Assembly: GCA_027578815.1 (NCBI GenBank) | Contig: JANBTH010000040.1 | Span: 1 to 47,829, forward strand | DNA from: Coemansia sp. RSA 1804 | Lineage: Eukaryota > Kickxellomycota > Kickxellomycetes > Kickxellales > Kickxellaceae | Length of the DNA: 47,829 bases | Reading direction: 5' to 3' | In this document: positions 1-10,529 of the stretch, piece after piece | How the letters are laid out: each line of letters starts with the position of its first letter | Numbering within the stretch: position 1 is the first letter of the stretch | The notes under the pieces: generated by a model | Told to the model about the DNA's origin: nothing | The model's input: only the letters and a program-made list of their open reading frames with translations | Databases searched by the model: none | Made by a program: the position numbers and the translations under genes

Positions 1-25
1 TCATTTTACATCTTCCAAACCACCA

Positions 26-1516
26 ATGCCGTGTCTTGATGATCAGGAAACCGAGTCTTGCTTGCATAGCAGCAGGAGTGAAACTGATCATCAACTGGAT
101 TTGAAGCAGAAAATTGATCTTGTTAAAGCAAAAAGAAACAAAGCCCAGCAGACTGCACAACAATCCGATGTTGAGAATAACAACGATAATGGCTTTGACA
201 AGCACATGAACGTTACCATTAATGTTGACGACAACCCAGGGCCCGAGGAGCTGTCGGAGCGAGTGGCTCTGCTGTTCAATCAGGTGTTTTCTCCGGAACC
301 GGCGGTTGCCGCATCGCAGGTCACCACAAGTCGAATAGAAAATCCAATGACCAACTACGTGTGTATGGTGACCATACATTCAGCATCCACTCCGGTTCTA
401 ACAACTCAAGCACCCAGCGCGTCGCTTGCTGCTACCAAGGAGCATGATCAAAAGGGAAATGCCGATTGCTCAACTGTTATCCAGCTGCCGCACAAGTATC
501 TGCTACGCGTATACGGCAAGGGTGCCGATGAGATTCTGTCGAGAGAGAATGAGCTGTACTGGCTGAGCCAACTGACGCCGCTTGGGTTTGGTGCGCAGAT
601 CTACTGCCTTTTTGGCAATGGCAGGATCGAGGAGTATATTGAAAGCACAACCCTGACTGATAAGGATATCCGTGACCCGACGACTAGCAAAGATATTGCA
701 CAGAGTCTATGCCAGCTTCACTACTTGGTCGGCAACAATTGTTTACTTGAAGAAAATTGCAATGGAAAGGTGTATGACAAGTCGGCAATTGATTCAGACA
801 AGAAACCCTGGCTTTGGGCTGCCTTTGACTCGTGGATGCAACTAGTAAAAAGCAAACTGCCAGCAATCCAGCGTGCCTGCAAGCACAATGCGCAATGCGT
901 TGAGATTCTGAACAACTGGTCCAAGGTGGAACAGGCAGCGCTCAAATTCAGGGCTCGTGTCGAGAAGACACATTCACCCGTGGTCTTTGCTCATAATGAC
1001 CTGCAGTCCACCAACATACTGTGCCGGGATGACACTGGAAAGCTTGTCATAATAGACTACGAGTATGCGGGGTACAACTATCATGGCTACGACATTGCCA
1101 ACCACCTTTTGATGTGGTCATCCGAATACAAGCCAGTCGACAATGCGCGTGTGCTGAATCTGGAGCTCTATCCGTCCAAGGAGCAGCGCCATGACTTTCT
1201 GCGCGCTTACATCCAGACAAAGGCATTGATTGATGCAAACCTAAATGATGATAGTGGCAGCATTGGGGACATGGTAGCTGAGCTAGAGTTGCTGCACTCG
1301 TCCAAGCTACGTTCGCTAAATTTGAGCGAAGAGCAGATTGAAAGAGACATAACAGCATTGGATCAAGAAGTTGCTCTCTACGCGCCAGCACCGTTCCTGA
1401 TCTGGGGAATGTGGGGGCTTTTACAGACATGCTCCAGCGACCTTGATATCGACTTTGCTGGCTATGTAGTTCCTCGTCTGTCACAATTTCTAAAACTGGT
1501 TGCAGACATGGAGTAA
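26..1516 (+). CDS. Choline/ethanolamine kinase family protein
   Basis: This is a 496-residue open frame without introns that covers a whole choline/ethanolamine kinase fold. These enzymes phosphorylate choline or ethanolamine with ATP in the first step of the Kennedy pathway to PC and PE. Visible landmarks are an MTNYV segment (the family's nucleotide-loop region) near residue 110, LLRVYGKG at about 160, the IEEYI segment, the catalytic (Brenner) motif HNDLQSTNIL with D325, and IDYEYAGYNYHGYDIANH with the metal-binding D344. The first about 65 residues are polar and poorly conserved. The ATG at 26 is the first in frame, but no stop precedes it in the 25 bases available, so the true start could lie outside the window. 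I cannot separate choline from ethanolamine preference by eye. The gene converges on the MATE gene with 121 bp between the stops. AATAAA-like signals occur at about 1590-1610. Confidence 0.93.
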   Translation: MPCLDDQETESCLHSSRSETDHQLDLKQKIDLVKAKRNKAQQTAQQSDVENNNDNGFDKHMNVTINVDDNPGPEELSERVALLFNQVFSPEPAVAASQVTTSRIENPMTNYVCMVTIHSASTPVLTTQAPSASLAATKEHDQKGNADCSTVIQLPHKYLLRVYGKGADEILSRENELYWLSQLTPLGFGAQIYCLFGNGRIEEYIESTTLTDKDIRDPTTSKDIAQSLCQLHYLVGNNCLLEENCNGKVYDKSAIDSDKKPWLWAAFDSWMQLVKSKLPAIQRACKHNAQCVEILNNWSKVEQAALKFRARVEKTHSPVVFAHNDLQSTNILCRDDTGKLVIIDYEYAGYNYHGYDIANHLLMWSSEYKPVDNARVLNLELYPSKEQRHDFLRAYIQTKALIDANLNDDSGSIGDMVAELELLHSSKLRSLNLSEEQIERDITALDQEVALYAPAPFLIWGMWGLLQTCSSDLDIDFAGYVVPRLSQFLKLVADME

Positions 1517-1637
1517 GCACATTTTTATGTGTAGAACCAAATATGTTCTGTTCGTTATTTCGTAGCAAAAAGATATATACAAATAGTGAAATAAATATGA
1601 AATAAATAATCAGACAGCTAAAACATTGGCAGCCCAG

Positions 1638-3566
1638 CTACGCTAGCGTGTGCTCGTTTTCGCTCCGACTGCTACTAAGTAAAGCCGTGCGTTCATCATG
1701 GTAGGGTTTCGCAATATCTTGCTTCTTTGGCCTGCTGATACGTTGAATGGATCTCTGCACCTCGCCATTCCAGTCAGAGATGAAAACCAGCCAGCCTTCA
1801 GCGCCTGCAATGAGAACAAATCCAAAAGCAAGACCAGCCCACATCCCATAGAGACCAAGGTCCAGGGTAAAGGCCAGCACGTATGCCAGGGGAAGAGCAA
1901 TAACGTAGAGCGAAATAACACGAATAACCGCTGCTATTCCTTGCCTGCCCTGCCCACGCAGTATTCCGGTAAGCACGTTGGAGATCATGTCAAAGACGAC
2001 TACGATGACAAGCAGCGGGAGTAACGGCAGCAGACTCAGTATGAGTGACCTGTCCTTTGTAATAAAGCTGGCAATGGAGTGCTGGAACAACAGCATCACT
2101 ATTGCCAAAAGCCCGCAGAACAAGGAGGTCATTGCAACGCTCACTTTGGTTGACAGGAATGCGCTTGCCGGTTTCCGTGCGCCGATTAGATTGCCCACCC
2201 GGTTCGACACTACCATGCCCAGATACGACCCTGTCCGAGATATTGCGCTTTTACACGAGTTGAGAACGGCCTGGATGGCCAGACTCTGGGTACCTAGGGC
2301 TGCCACTGCAATTGTTGCCAGATCTGAGAATCCAAACGAGGCAACGCCTGAAACCCCGCACGGGACGCCTACACAAGAAAGGAAAATGGTGCAGCGAATA
2401 ATACACAAGTAAAGTTGCTCATTTAGTTTGTATTCATCTGGTGTTTTTCTCATTTGCATGTGCCATGGGATTCCATGTATCTATTGTACAGCGCATACAA
2501 GCACAATTAATGGAAGCGAGAGCATTGAAGAAACCACAATGCGTGATACCGTCACACGCGCGCATCCACACATCCTTATTGCACAAAAGCAAGCAGGCGA
2601 ATATGGCGAAAAGAGAAACAAAAGAAAGAAAGGAACAATGCAAGTGACAAGAGTCAATTAAAGTCCAGTGACAGCAGCTGTTAGAGGTTGGGATATGTGA
2701 ATAACATTACCTAGACTAATGATCAGGCGAGCGTTGCGTTTGAATCCAGTTAACGTGAAAGGCCCCCACTCGGACCTACACGGGGAGAGGCAAATGTAAA
2801 GGATATTTGCAAGCAACACGATAAGGTATGCAACCGTGGCTGATAGAGGAACGCCTATAAATCCGAGGTCGGCGCCAGAGTCGGATACAAACAGCCGAAG
2901 GGAAATGTACATGGCAATAAGACCTGAAAGCTCAAACCAGACGTTTGGCCGCATCAGGCCTTGTGCAAGGATAAATCGCTTCAAGCATGTCTGTATAATC
3001 ACACAGGGAAAGTATAGACATTCAAACTTGAGATATGTCTTTGCGTACTGGACGACCTCGGAGTCGGTTTTGGCCAAAAGACGAAAGACAATGTCCGGAT
3101 GGAGCCAGAATAGCGTGATGAATATGTTAGACCCCAAAAAGATCCACATCGCATGCTGGATGTAGATGCCAATTCGCTTGTTTGCTCTTTTGTTTGTAAA
3201 TGCCTGGCTGCAGAGACTCTCCAGTGCACCGCCAAAGCCATACATGAGCGGATACCCTGTGAGATTGACCACAAGCAATGCGAGCGAGCGGCCAGCTAGC
3301 TGCTTGTATCCGATGTGGCCAAGAGCGCGTAGCTCCAGCACGCTAGTCCATGAGCGGATAGTTCCCGCAATCGCCATGGGAAGCGCTTTTGAAAGCTGGA
3401 ACCCTGTCTCCTTCAACCACAGCTGAAGCGCTGACAAGCCTTGTGAATCCAAGTCTTCGCTTTCACCAAGCGATGGCGTGCCTGCTCGACCATCCTCAGC
3501 TCCCTCAGGATCCTGCTCTATGATAGCGTCTGTGCAGATAGCATATCCGTACGATGGCGAGTTCAT
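1638..3566 (-). CDS. MATE-family multidrug/toxin extrusion transporter
   Basis: A multi-spanning cation antiporter of the MATE family, expected in the plasma or vacuolar membrane and exporting organic compounds in exchange for H+ or Na+. Two exons join in frame: 3566-2711 and 2368-1638, with a 342 bp intron (2369-2710; donor GTAATG, acceptor GTGTAG, phase 1), giving 528 residues. Exon 1 has an acidic N-tail followed by the first MATE repeat (KALPMAIAGTI, then the GGALESLCSQAFTNKR motif typical of helix 2). Exon 2 has the matching second repeat (ALGTQSLAIQAVL, then VVSNRVGNLIGARK). The open frame runs back to 3698 but begins there with TTG. The first ATG is at 3566, which I take as the start. 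The C-tail is basic and polar (RISRPKKQD). About 12 hydrophobic spans are visible. Substrate cannot be inferred. Confidence 0.93.
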
Positions 3567-4127
3567 GGGGAAAACCACTTTAGAAGCTATATGAAAGAGT
3601 GCGGTGCAAGAATCTTGCTGCCAATATTTAATATAATAGTTAGGTGTAACCGACGGGGCTAGAGTGCGGATTGCAGTGATGTGCAAAAAAGAAAACAATC
3701 TAGTGCCATCTAGATAGAAATAGTGGTGGTAGTGATAGTGGAGTTAAAGAGTAATTAAAAGTGGGGGATAAGCGGGAAGAGGAGAAGAAAACGAGGAAAA
3801 ACGGAGCAAGGAGCACCGGCACTTTTAATGTTGTTCAAGACACTTGATGTGAGTGCTATGACGATGATGTGTTTCTTCTATTCTGTGAAAATATTTGAGG
3901 TGTTATTATTACAAATCCTAAAAAACCCTATGGTGCATGTCATCCAATCGTCTCCACGCTGACGGTACTTTTTCAGAGGTGATCGTTGTGGCACACAAAC
4001 ATGTTTCACACACACTTGATGTCGTTTTTTATCAAGAAAAGGCTGCGGAATACTATTTGCATCCCTAATTATAATAAATAATAATAATCTTGATCCTCCA
4101 GGCATGTTATTTATTTATTCAGAATTG
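3567..4127. promoter_or_regulatory. MATE gene upstream region and 3' flank of the AAA/nuclease gene
   Basis: There is no gene in these 561 bp. Next to the MATE start the minus strand has an AT-rich TATA-like stretch at about 3626-3645, and a pyrimidine-rich tract (purine-rich on plus) at about 3765-3815. A short TAG/TGG-rich repeat lies at 3713-3742. At 4107-4120 the minus strand reads AATAAATAAATAA directly after the stop of the AAA/nuclease gene and probably serves its polyadenylation. Confidence 0.5.
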
Positions 4128-7100
4128 CTAGATTGTTACAACAACTAGACTTCCGTCCACCATCATTTCCCGCAAACCGCCGTTTTCGGTATTTTCCAAA
4201 TCATCGCCAAGCTGCTCGTAGCTGACAGCTCTGTCCGCGACAATCTCCCCTTCGTAAGGGCACTCGGCCCATCCAATCGTGCCATCGGCTCCCTCAGCCC
4301 GTCTTCGCTTCGTTATTGCCATGCAGAACCGGTTCATCCAGAATGATATGCCAATCATGTACAGATGGTCGCAGTCTCTGGCTTTATCTGCAATCGTCGG
4401 ATAGTATCGCTCATAGATCTGCGCTTGCGCCTGCATGGCCTGTGCGTAGATGGTCCCCGCAACAGCGCGTCTGTTCTCGGTCGCCATTCGTGCTGCGTTT
4501 CCTCGGGTTGTGGCTCCGCAGTATCGCTTCAGTTCAAGGACATAGTACGAAGTGGGCGTGCTGCCAGCGCGAGCCCTGCTGTGTGTGGGGAACAGTAGAA
4601 TATCTGCACGCCCGTTCCCGGTAACAGCCTCGGATTGAATCGAGTATCCAGCTCTTGTCACAGGAAAGAGGTAGCACGACAGGATCGTCTGGTATGTCTT
4701 CTCCAGTGTGTCCTCGCCAAGGTTTGGCGTGTTGATTAGACACGAGTGGAATGAGCGCGCGAACCGCTGAATATTGCCGCTGCAGATGCCCATCTCTTCC
4801 TGTATAGGCTCAAGAACATCGGTGCTAATCCGATGCTGCTCGGCAATGCGTTTGTAAAACTGCTCAAGTGCCTCATACACCTCCGAGTTCGGTATGCCCA
4901 CGCAGTCCTTGCCAATAGGCGCAAGGTAGCCTGCCTGGTACAGCAGACGCATAATTGTTTGCGCCTGCAGAGGTCCCCAGCCCAGGTTTTGCACGTCAGG
5001 GAACGAGTCGCCCGAGCGGACCATGCAGATATCGGCGAGCTCCTTCCGAATATCCTTGTCCATGTCCGAGGGGAATCGGGGCTGCTCCTGACTACCTATG
5101 GTGCCCACAGCAGCGTCATCGATGCTGTCCAATGCAATACTCTCTGCAAGCGGACCGACGCTCTGTTGGTAGCTGCTCTGCCGCAGGAACAATGACGTAA
5201 GATAGCTACAGTACCGACTTAGATCGGCAGCCGAACTGGCCTTAATGGTCTCCAAGACCCGCGCATCGAGCCTGTCTGGACCCAATAAGAATGTCCAGAG
5301 TAGGCGACATCAGAGGGGGACTCGATAGAAGACAATCCATGAACGAACCGAAGAATGGCATAGGGGTTAAAGACGTGGTGGACGTTCCCGATACGATATC
5401 CGTCAAAATGCCGGATACAGCCAATAAGAAGATTATTCTTGAACTCTGCGAAGTCAATGGCCGTGTCAGAACGGTGCGACCATTGATTGTCGATATACTC
5501 GTTGATAATACCCCATACGTCATGGATTGTGAACCCAAACGCGCTTTGGAAAGGATTCATAGCGCTTTGGGTTCCCGGGAGCCCCGAATGAGCGAGATAA
5601 CTCTCCACGTTGTTAAGACCCGATCCAAGACCAATGCCACGAACATCGAAGACGCCAGCAAGGATGCCTTTTTGAAGATAACTGTTGTTCTACATGTAAG
5701 AGTACCGGATATACAAATTCAATATTGAAACTGAATAAGAAATGAGAAGTTGTCGGTATCTGCTATCCATCAGATATCAATGTTGGTTACACCATATATA
5801 CAAGTAAACATACCTTTAGGCTTCGACAAAGAAATTCAGAGTATGTTTGCTGGACTTCCACTTTCTCCGCTGCATCTTTAATGTAGCAAAGCGCGCTTGT
5901 GAAAGGGGCATCATACTCGTCGACAATCAGGATGGACCTTTTCCCAAAAAGACTGTAGAGAACCTTCATTAAATTGGGAATTATTGCCGCGATAACAGAG
6001 AGATGCGAAGGTTTGGTATCACAATTCGCAACAACATAGTCAAAATCTTCAATAAGCATTTTGATATCGGTTCGTTCCTGCTGAATAACATTATTGTCAA
6101 GACCCAAATGTGCATATCCATTCTTCGCATCATTCCAAATGTTACGAAGTAGTTTGCTGTATTTGTAAGTTGCTGTAAGAACGCAATCACGCAATTTAGA
6201 TGGGACCTCGTCAAACGACTTGGGGCACTCTGTCTAAATAAAACAAAAGAGTAAGTAATATCTGTTGCTTAGAGCAATAAGTGGAGACCTGAGCTCAGCG
6301 TCCGATGCCAATCAGCTCTGGGAATTAAATGTCTCAGATTACATGAAGAAAGAACCTGCGATCAATGCTCAACATTTATCACTCCTAAAAGGATGATATA
6401 GATGTTTGAGACATACCGGATGGCAAATGCCAAGGTATAAAAGCAATGACTTATCCGGTATGATAGTTTGAAAGGTTTCTTTATAGTTAATAACATCCAT
6501 TTTTATTCTATTTGAAAACCCTTGAAACATATCTTACGAGTACTTATCAGTAATGCCATTAAATGGACAATGTTCAGCCAACGGGGCCATTGGGCCAGAT
6601 AATGGATTATGTTAAATCTTACCTTAAAATCGAGCATAATCACCGGATACCTTGCAAAGTTTTCGTCGAAAAATTCGGGATGCAAGTCGAACAACGCTGT
6701 TCTCCGAAACTGTATTTCGCGCTGGTCTTTTGGAATCTCTCCAAGAATGTCCAGAAAGTTTGCCAGTGTTTGCAAGAAAGTGGTTTTGCCCATACGTCGC
6801 GGATATATTCCAGAAATCACCTTCCCAGAATCCAAGCTCATAACATCGAAGATTGCAGCAGACTTGTCAACCAACAGAGCCTTGTCCTGTATAAAATTCA
6901 TCCATTCGCAGAGGCCGAGATGAATCCTACGACCAAATATCTTTGTCCGAGGAGACCCGTAGAAGGCTGAGGGTGGAGGAGGTACGTGTTCTGGTGTTCG
7001 GTACGGATCATCTGCTTCATGTATGCTAGGATTGCGCTCTATCACTGATGGCGCTTCTTCAGTCTGGAAAGAAGAATCATTAAGCGCCTTGCAAAGCATG

Positions 7101-7297
7101 TCGTCAGCCTCCGAACGTGTAAGATCGTCAAACGCTTCTCTCCATAGTCTCGAATCCCCTTCTGAAATGCTAGAGCACGCTTCGGATAGCTGTTGAATTC
7201 TACTTTCGTGACGAGCTTTTTTGTCCTCAATATCGCCACTGTTGCTGGCCAGCAACCCTCTTCTTTTATTGCTAGGCTCTGGGTTTTTGTCGGACAT
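4128..7297 (-). CDS. AAA-ATPase-like / PD-(D/E)XK nuclease-domain protein, apparently frameshifted
   Basis: Three exons are supported: 7297-6623, 6233-5814 and 5689-4128. The introns are 6234-6622 (GTAAGA...TTAG) and 5690-5813 (GTATGT...GTAG), both phase 0. A polar leader of about 110 residues precedes an AAA-ATPase-like domain with Walker A GIYPRRMGKTTF (about 163-174) and Walker B ILIVDEYDAPF (D330, E331). Exon 3 continues with NNSYLQKGILAG and FNPYAILRF, typical of the family. The C-terminus is a PD-(D/E)XK nuclease with D (4602-4604) and E-x-K (4527-4535) in RADILLF...VLELKRY. At about 5265-5272 the frame slips: WVQTGS is in one frame and DARVLETIKAS in the next, as if one base were missing. 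Corrected length would be about 885 residues. Homologues are common in anaerobic bacteria and patchy in fungi, which suggests transfer. Cellular role is unknown. It may be a young pseudogene or carry a sequencing error. Confidence 0.83.
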
Positions 7298-7679
7298 AAT
7301 AATACAACAACATATTTATTGAAAAGGGGAAAACAGTGCAAAGAATGAATTGAAATGTACAGTGTAAATAAAAATAAATAAGCTAAAAAAGGAAAGAAAG
7401 AGCCATGATTTTTATTTTGGTAACTCGTTTATTATGCTGCGCAAGGTTGGAGACTATGATGGTTCCATTTTTCGACCATGCAGTGCCAAAAGCTTCCTTG
7501 CTCTTGATCTGGTGTAGCTGCCTGTTAATTAGCAGCCACGGATCTGTCTAGAAAGAAGGTTTGAAAGAAAAGAAAGTGACAACGTAAAGCACCTTTTTCG
7601 TTTCTTGTTTTAGTTTCTCAATACCGCCCTTTTTCTTTCCTTCTTTCTTTTTCCATTTTGCACATTTAGCTTTATTTTT
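7298..7679. promoter_or_regulatory. Divergent promoter between the AAA/nuclease gene and CSN1
   Basis: These 382 bp lie between two genes pointing away from each other. The CSN1 side is strongly pyrimidine-rich on the coding strand (about 7595-7660, runs of CTTTC/TTCTTTC) and ends TTTAGCTTTATTTTT before the ATG. The other side is AT-rich. No small gene or RNA is recognisable. Confidence 0.5.
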
Positions 7680-9083
7680 ATGTCCCAATCATTGTTTTCA
7701 TCTGGCTCTAAGCGTCAAAGGATGAGCAGCAACCCCACAGCCAACATGTGGAATCCACTTTCCAGGAATTTTCTGCTTTCTGGTGAGTTGACGTCACAGC
7801 AGCCGAAACTGTACTCCAAGCCAGCGCTTGCCAGCTTTGACCTGTGCAAGTATCTCGAAGGGTACAAGGGCATGACAAAAATAAGAAGAGCCATGTACGT
7901 AGGCGAGCACTGCACGGCACTGGCCCAGGACAGCTACCTTATTGCGCTGGACGAGCTCGAAAGCACCACATACAACGCAAAGCTCCACACGGAAGTGAGC
8001 AAAAGGCTGGAACAGTTTGGGGTTGCCCTGCCAGACAAGGGCGAGTGGAAGAAGGATGTCGAGCAAAGGTCGCAGCGCGAGAACCAGGAGCTGAAGAAGG
8101 AGATTGCAAGAACAAAGACGGGTAACTTGATTTCGGAGTGCCAAAAGGCACATATGGACCTTGCGAACCTGTGTGCCAAAATGGGAAGCACCGAGGAAGC
8201 GTTCCGTGCTCTGCAAAGCGCCCGCGAGTTCTGCGGTGACGCCAATAGCCATGGGGAGCTGCAGGTCTGCGCTGTTCGTATTTCGCAGGCGACTTTCCGG
8301 TGGATGCAAATAAACACGTTTGCTCAGCGCGCCATTTCGGCCATGACAACCAGGCACCAGCAGAGCGACGGCACTGATGTGTGGATTGAGGGGTCTGTGA
8401 TCCAAATCCAAGCAAACTTTGGTGACGCCAAGTGGCAGGATGCCACCAAGGAGCTAAACAAACTAGACATTGGCGAGGTTGCCACATCGGAGGTCTTTAA
8501 GGTGGGCAACACTACAGCCAAGGACTTTGCAATCTACGCTACCCTTTCCGCGCTAATGGCGCTTGGGAGAAAGGAGGTCAGGGAAAAGTACATAAACAAC
8601 TTTGGATACAGCAAGTTCTTTGAAGCCATGCCCGAGTGTCTCGAGCTGCTCAAGAGGTTCTACGATTCCAATTACTCGGATATGCTTATGCTTCTCGATA
8701 CTGTTTTGTCGTTCTGCGTGCTCGACCCAGTCATCGGCCCCCACGTTTCGCAAATCAAGGGGCGTGTAATTGACAACATCGTTGTTATATATGCGACACC
8801 GTACATGGCCGTCAGCCTTGAGCGCATGGCAAAGGACCTGCATATCCAGTCGGCTGATACGCTGGAGAGCATTGTGGTCAAATTGATAACCAGCAAGCGC
8901 ATCTCTGCTCGCATCGACGTTGTCTCCGGCTACCTGTACAAGCATAAGGTGGACCCACGGGACGCAACGCTGAAAAGCATCGAGAAGATGTACAAGTCCT
9001 TTGATAGCCAGGTAGACCTTGTAAAGGCACATATCATGTTCCTCGAAGAGGAGTCGTTACGCTCCACCGGCTCCAAGGCGTAG
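7680..9083 (+). CDS. CSN1: COP9 signalosome subunit 1 (PCI-domain protein)
   Basis: The predicted protein has 467 residues in one exon. It is a scaffold subunit of the COP9 signalosome, the nuclear/cytoplasmic complex that removes Nedd8 from cullins. The middle part (about 95-270) is an RPN7-like helical repeat region, including ECQKAHMDLANLCAKMG and the AFRALQSAREFC helix pair. The PCI domain follows (about 290-400), with IYATLSALMALGRKEV, a FYDSNYSDMLMLLD helix, IYATPYMAVSLERMA and the winged-helix stretch VKLITSKRISARIDVVSG. This order matches CSN1 better than the proteasome paralogue Rpn7, because the FYDSxYxxML and TPYxxxxLxRMA stretches are CSN1-like. The ATG at 7680 follows a long pyrimidine tract. 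The gene is tail-to-tail with V-ATPase subunit C. A T-rich run at about 9126-9140 and AT-rich sequence follow the stop. Confidence 0.92.
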   Translation: MSQSLFSSGSKRQRMSSNPTANMWNPLSRNFLLSGELTSQQPKLYSKPALASFDLCKYLEGYKGMTKIRRAMYVGEHCTALAQDSYLIALDELESTTYNAKLHTEVSKRLEQFGVALPDKGEWKKDVEQRSQRENQELKKEIARTKTGNLISECQKAHMDLANLCAKMGSTEEAFRALQSAREFCGDANSHGELQVCAVRISQATFRWMQINTFAQRAISAMTTRHQQSDGTDVWIEGSVIQIQANFGDAKWQDATKELNKLDIGEVATSEVFKVGNTTAKDFAIYATLSALMALGRKEVREKYINNFGYSKFFEAMPECLELLKRFYDSNYSDMLMLLDTVLSFCVLDPVIGPHVSQIKGRVIDNIVVIYATPYMAVSLERMAKDLHIQSADTLESIVVKLITSKRISARIDVVSGYLYKHKVDPRDATLKSIEKMYKSFDSQVDLVKAHIMFLEEESLRSTGSKA

Positions 9084-9341
9084 AAAAGCGTCGATTCCAG
9101 GATATATATATTTTTGAGGAACTCTTTTTTTTTTTTTTTGTTCTTCTTTTCAGCTATTGTTTTGCTACCAACAATGCTATATGCTTAGTGTCTATTTCCT
9201 TCTTTGCAGCTTGCTACAAGGGCATTGTGCGTTGCAAGGCACATGGAGCGCAATGGCTCCAACATCCAAGGCAAAACGACGAGCTATAAAGAACAAGGGT
9301 TGTAATTAAAGATACCAAATATGAAAAAAAAGGAAAAGCAT

Positions 9342-10529
9342 TCAGTCGGAGTCTAAAAAGATCCATGGAATGTCGAAAAAGACAAACGGCGTATAGTCGC
9401 TTAGGATATTCGAAAACTCCTGCATATCAAAGGCGCTGTCATCAGAAGAGTGCACTGGCTTTGGCTTTGCCTTCCCAGCCATTGTGGCTCTTGCCGAAGC
9501 ACTAGCGCTGGTCTCAAGATACGAGAAGAACTCATTGAGCTGCTGCTTGATCTTGGAAGCCTGCTTTAGGTTTGGCTTCACAAGGATGGGGAGGAAGTCT
9601 GGGGGGATTCCGTAGCGCAGAATGGATTCGACAAAGACGCGCAGGGCCTTTATGTGAATCCAGGCCGAGACAACGTCACCAAAGCTGCCCTTTAGCCACT
9701 CTGTGATATTGTCCAGCAGCTCTTCCTCCTGCTCTACAACCTCGATTGCCAAGACACGATCCTTCTGGATCTCGTCCTCGTCGTAGACGTAGTCTCTGAC
9801 AATAAAGCGCGCATCTCTGGCCTTGTTCGAGAACTCATCAAACACGCGCTTGAACAGCACAACCGAGTACAACACGTACTCCGCATCGTCCGCTATTTTC
9901 TTGCTGGATCTGGGAACCACCATGTCTGCCAGATGCTCGTATGAATTGGCCCATTCTCTGGTCAAATTCTTTGGAACGGCCACAAACGCCGTTCGCATGT
10001 ACTCGGAGTCTGACAGACAGTCCTCGCGCCTGACAATTCCGTTCAGCGACCTCACCGACAGATTTCCCGTTTGTTTGCGCTTGACGGTGGCCAAGGAGTT
10101 TTTGATGGCATTGTACTGCGTCATCTTCGTCTTCAGCGACGCTTCAATGCTGCCCATGGCTTCAGCTATCTGGCTAATAATCTCAGGCAGCGCCTTATCG
10201 GACCGGAACCGCGAGTTGTTCCACGAAAACGTCCGGATGTACTGGTCAACAGACTTGTCCTCCACAACAAGCGTCGAAGACAAAGAGGCATTGCTTGCGC
10301 CAGTCAGGTTCTTCAGCGTGTCGATGAACTTGCCAGTGGTGTTTTCGTACGAGGCATCGTACTTTGCCAGCTCATCCGACAGCCGTACCAGTGTATCAAG
10401 TGTTCCGATTTTGAACATTGGCAGAGTGAAATCGTATATGTCGGAATCGCCCACACGATTCTTCACATCGCGCCAGGCAATGTGGCCGTCACCCTGGGCT
10501 GGGACCGAGAGCAGCCAGTAGAGCGTCAT
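9342..10529 (-). CDS. VMA5: V-type proton ATPase subunit C
   Basis: The predicted protein has 395 residues in one exon, close to the 392 of yeast Vma5. Subunit C bridges the stator stalks and the V1/Vo parts of the vacuolar H+-ATPase and is the subunit released during reversible disassembly. Family landmarks run from end to end: LPMFKIGTLDTLVRLSDEL near residue 36, the RKQTGNLSVRSLNGIV block at about 150, TAFVAVPKNL and VVPRSSKKIADDAEYVLY in the middle, then WIHIKALRVFVESILRYG and a C-terminal YTPFVFFDIPW. The ATG at 10529 begins the conserved N-terminal strand (LYWLLSVP), so the start is secure. It diverges from GPN1 across a 536 bp shared promoter and converges with CSN1. The WDR7-like gene at 22-27.5 kb encodes a protein of the same assembly pathway. 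Confidence 0.97.
   Translation of the reverse strand: MTLYWLLSVPAQGDGHIAWRDVKNRVGDSDIYDFTLPMFKIGTLDTLVRLSDELAKYDASYENTTGKFIDTLKNLTGASNASLSSTLVVEDKSVDQYIRTFSWNNSRFRSDKALPEIISQIAEAMGSIEASLKTKMTQYNAIKNSLATVKRKQTGNLSVRSLNGIVRREDCLSDSEYMRTAFVAVPKNLTREWANSYEHLADMVVPRSSKKIADDAEYVLYSVVLFKRVFDEFSNKARDARFIVRDYVYDEDEIQKDRVLAIEVVEQEEELLDNITEWLKGSFGDVVSAWIHIKALRVFVESILRYGIPPDFLPILVKPNLKQASKIKQQLNEFFSYLETSASASARATMAGKAKPKPVHSSDDSAFDMQEFSNILSDYTPFVFFDIPWIFLDSD

Noticed and set aside
2428..2661. Small open frames on both strands at 2428-2661
   Set aside because: They lie inside the MATE intron and have no recognisable motif or conserved-looking composition.
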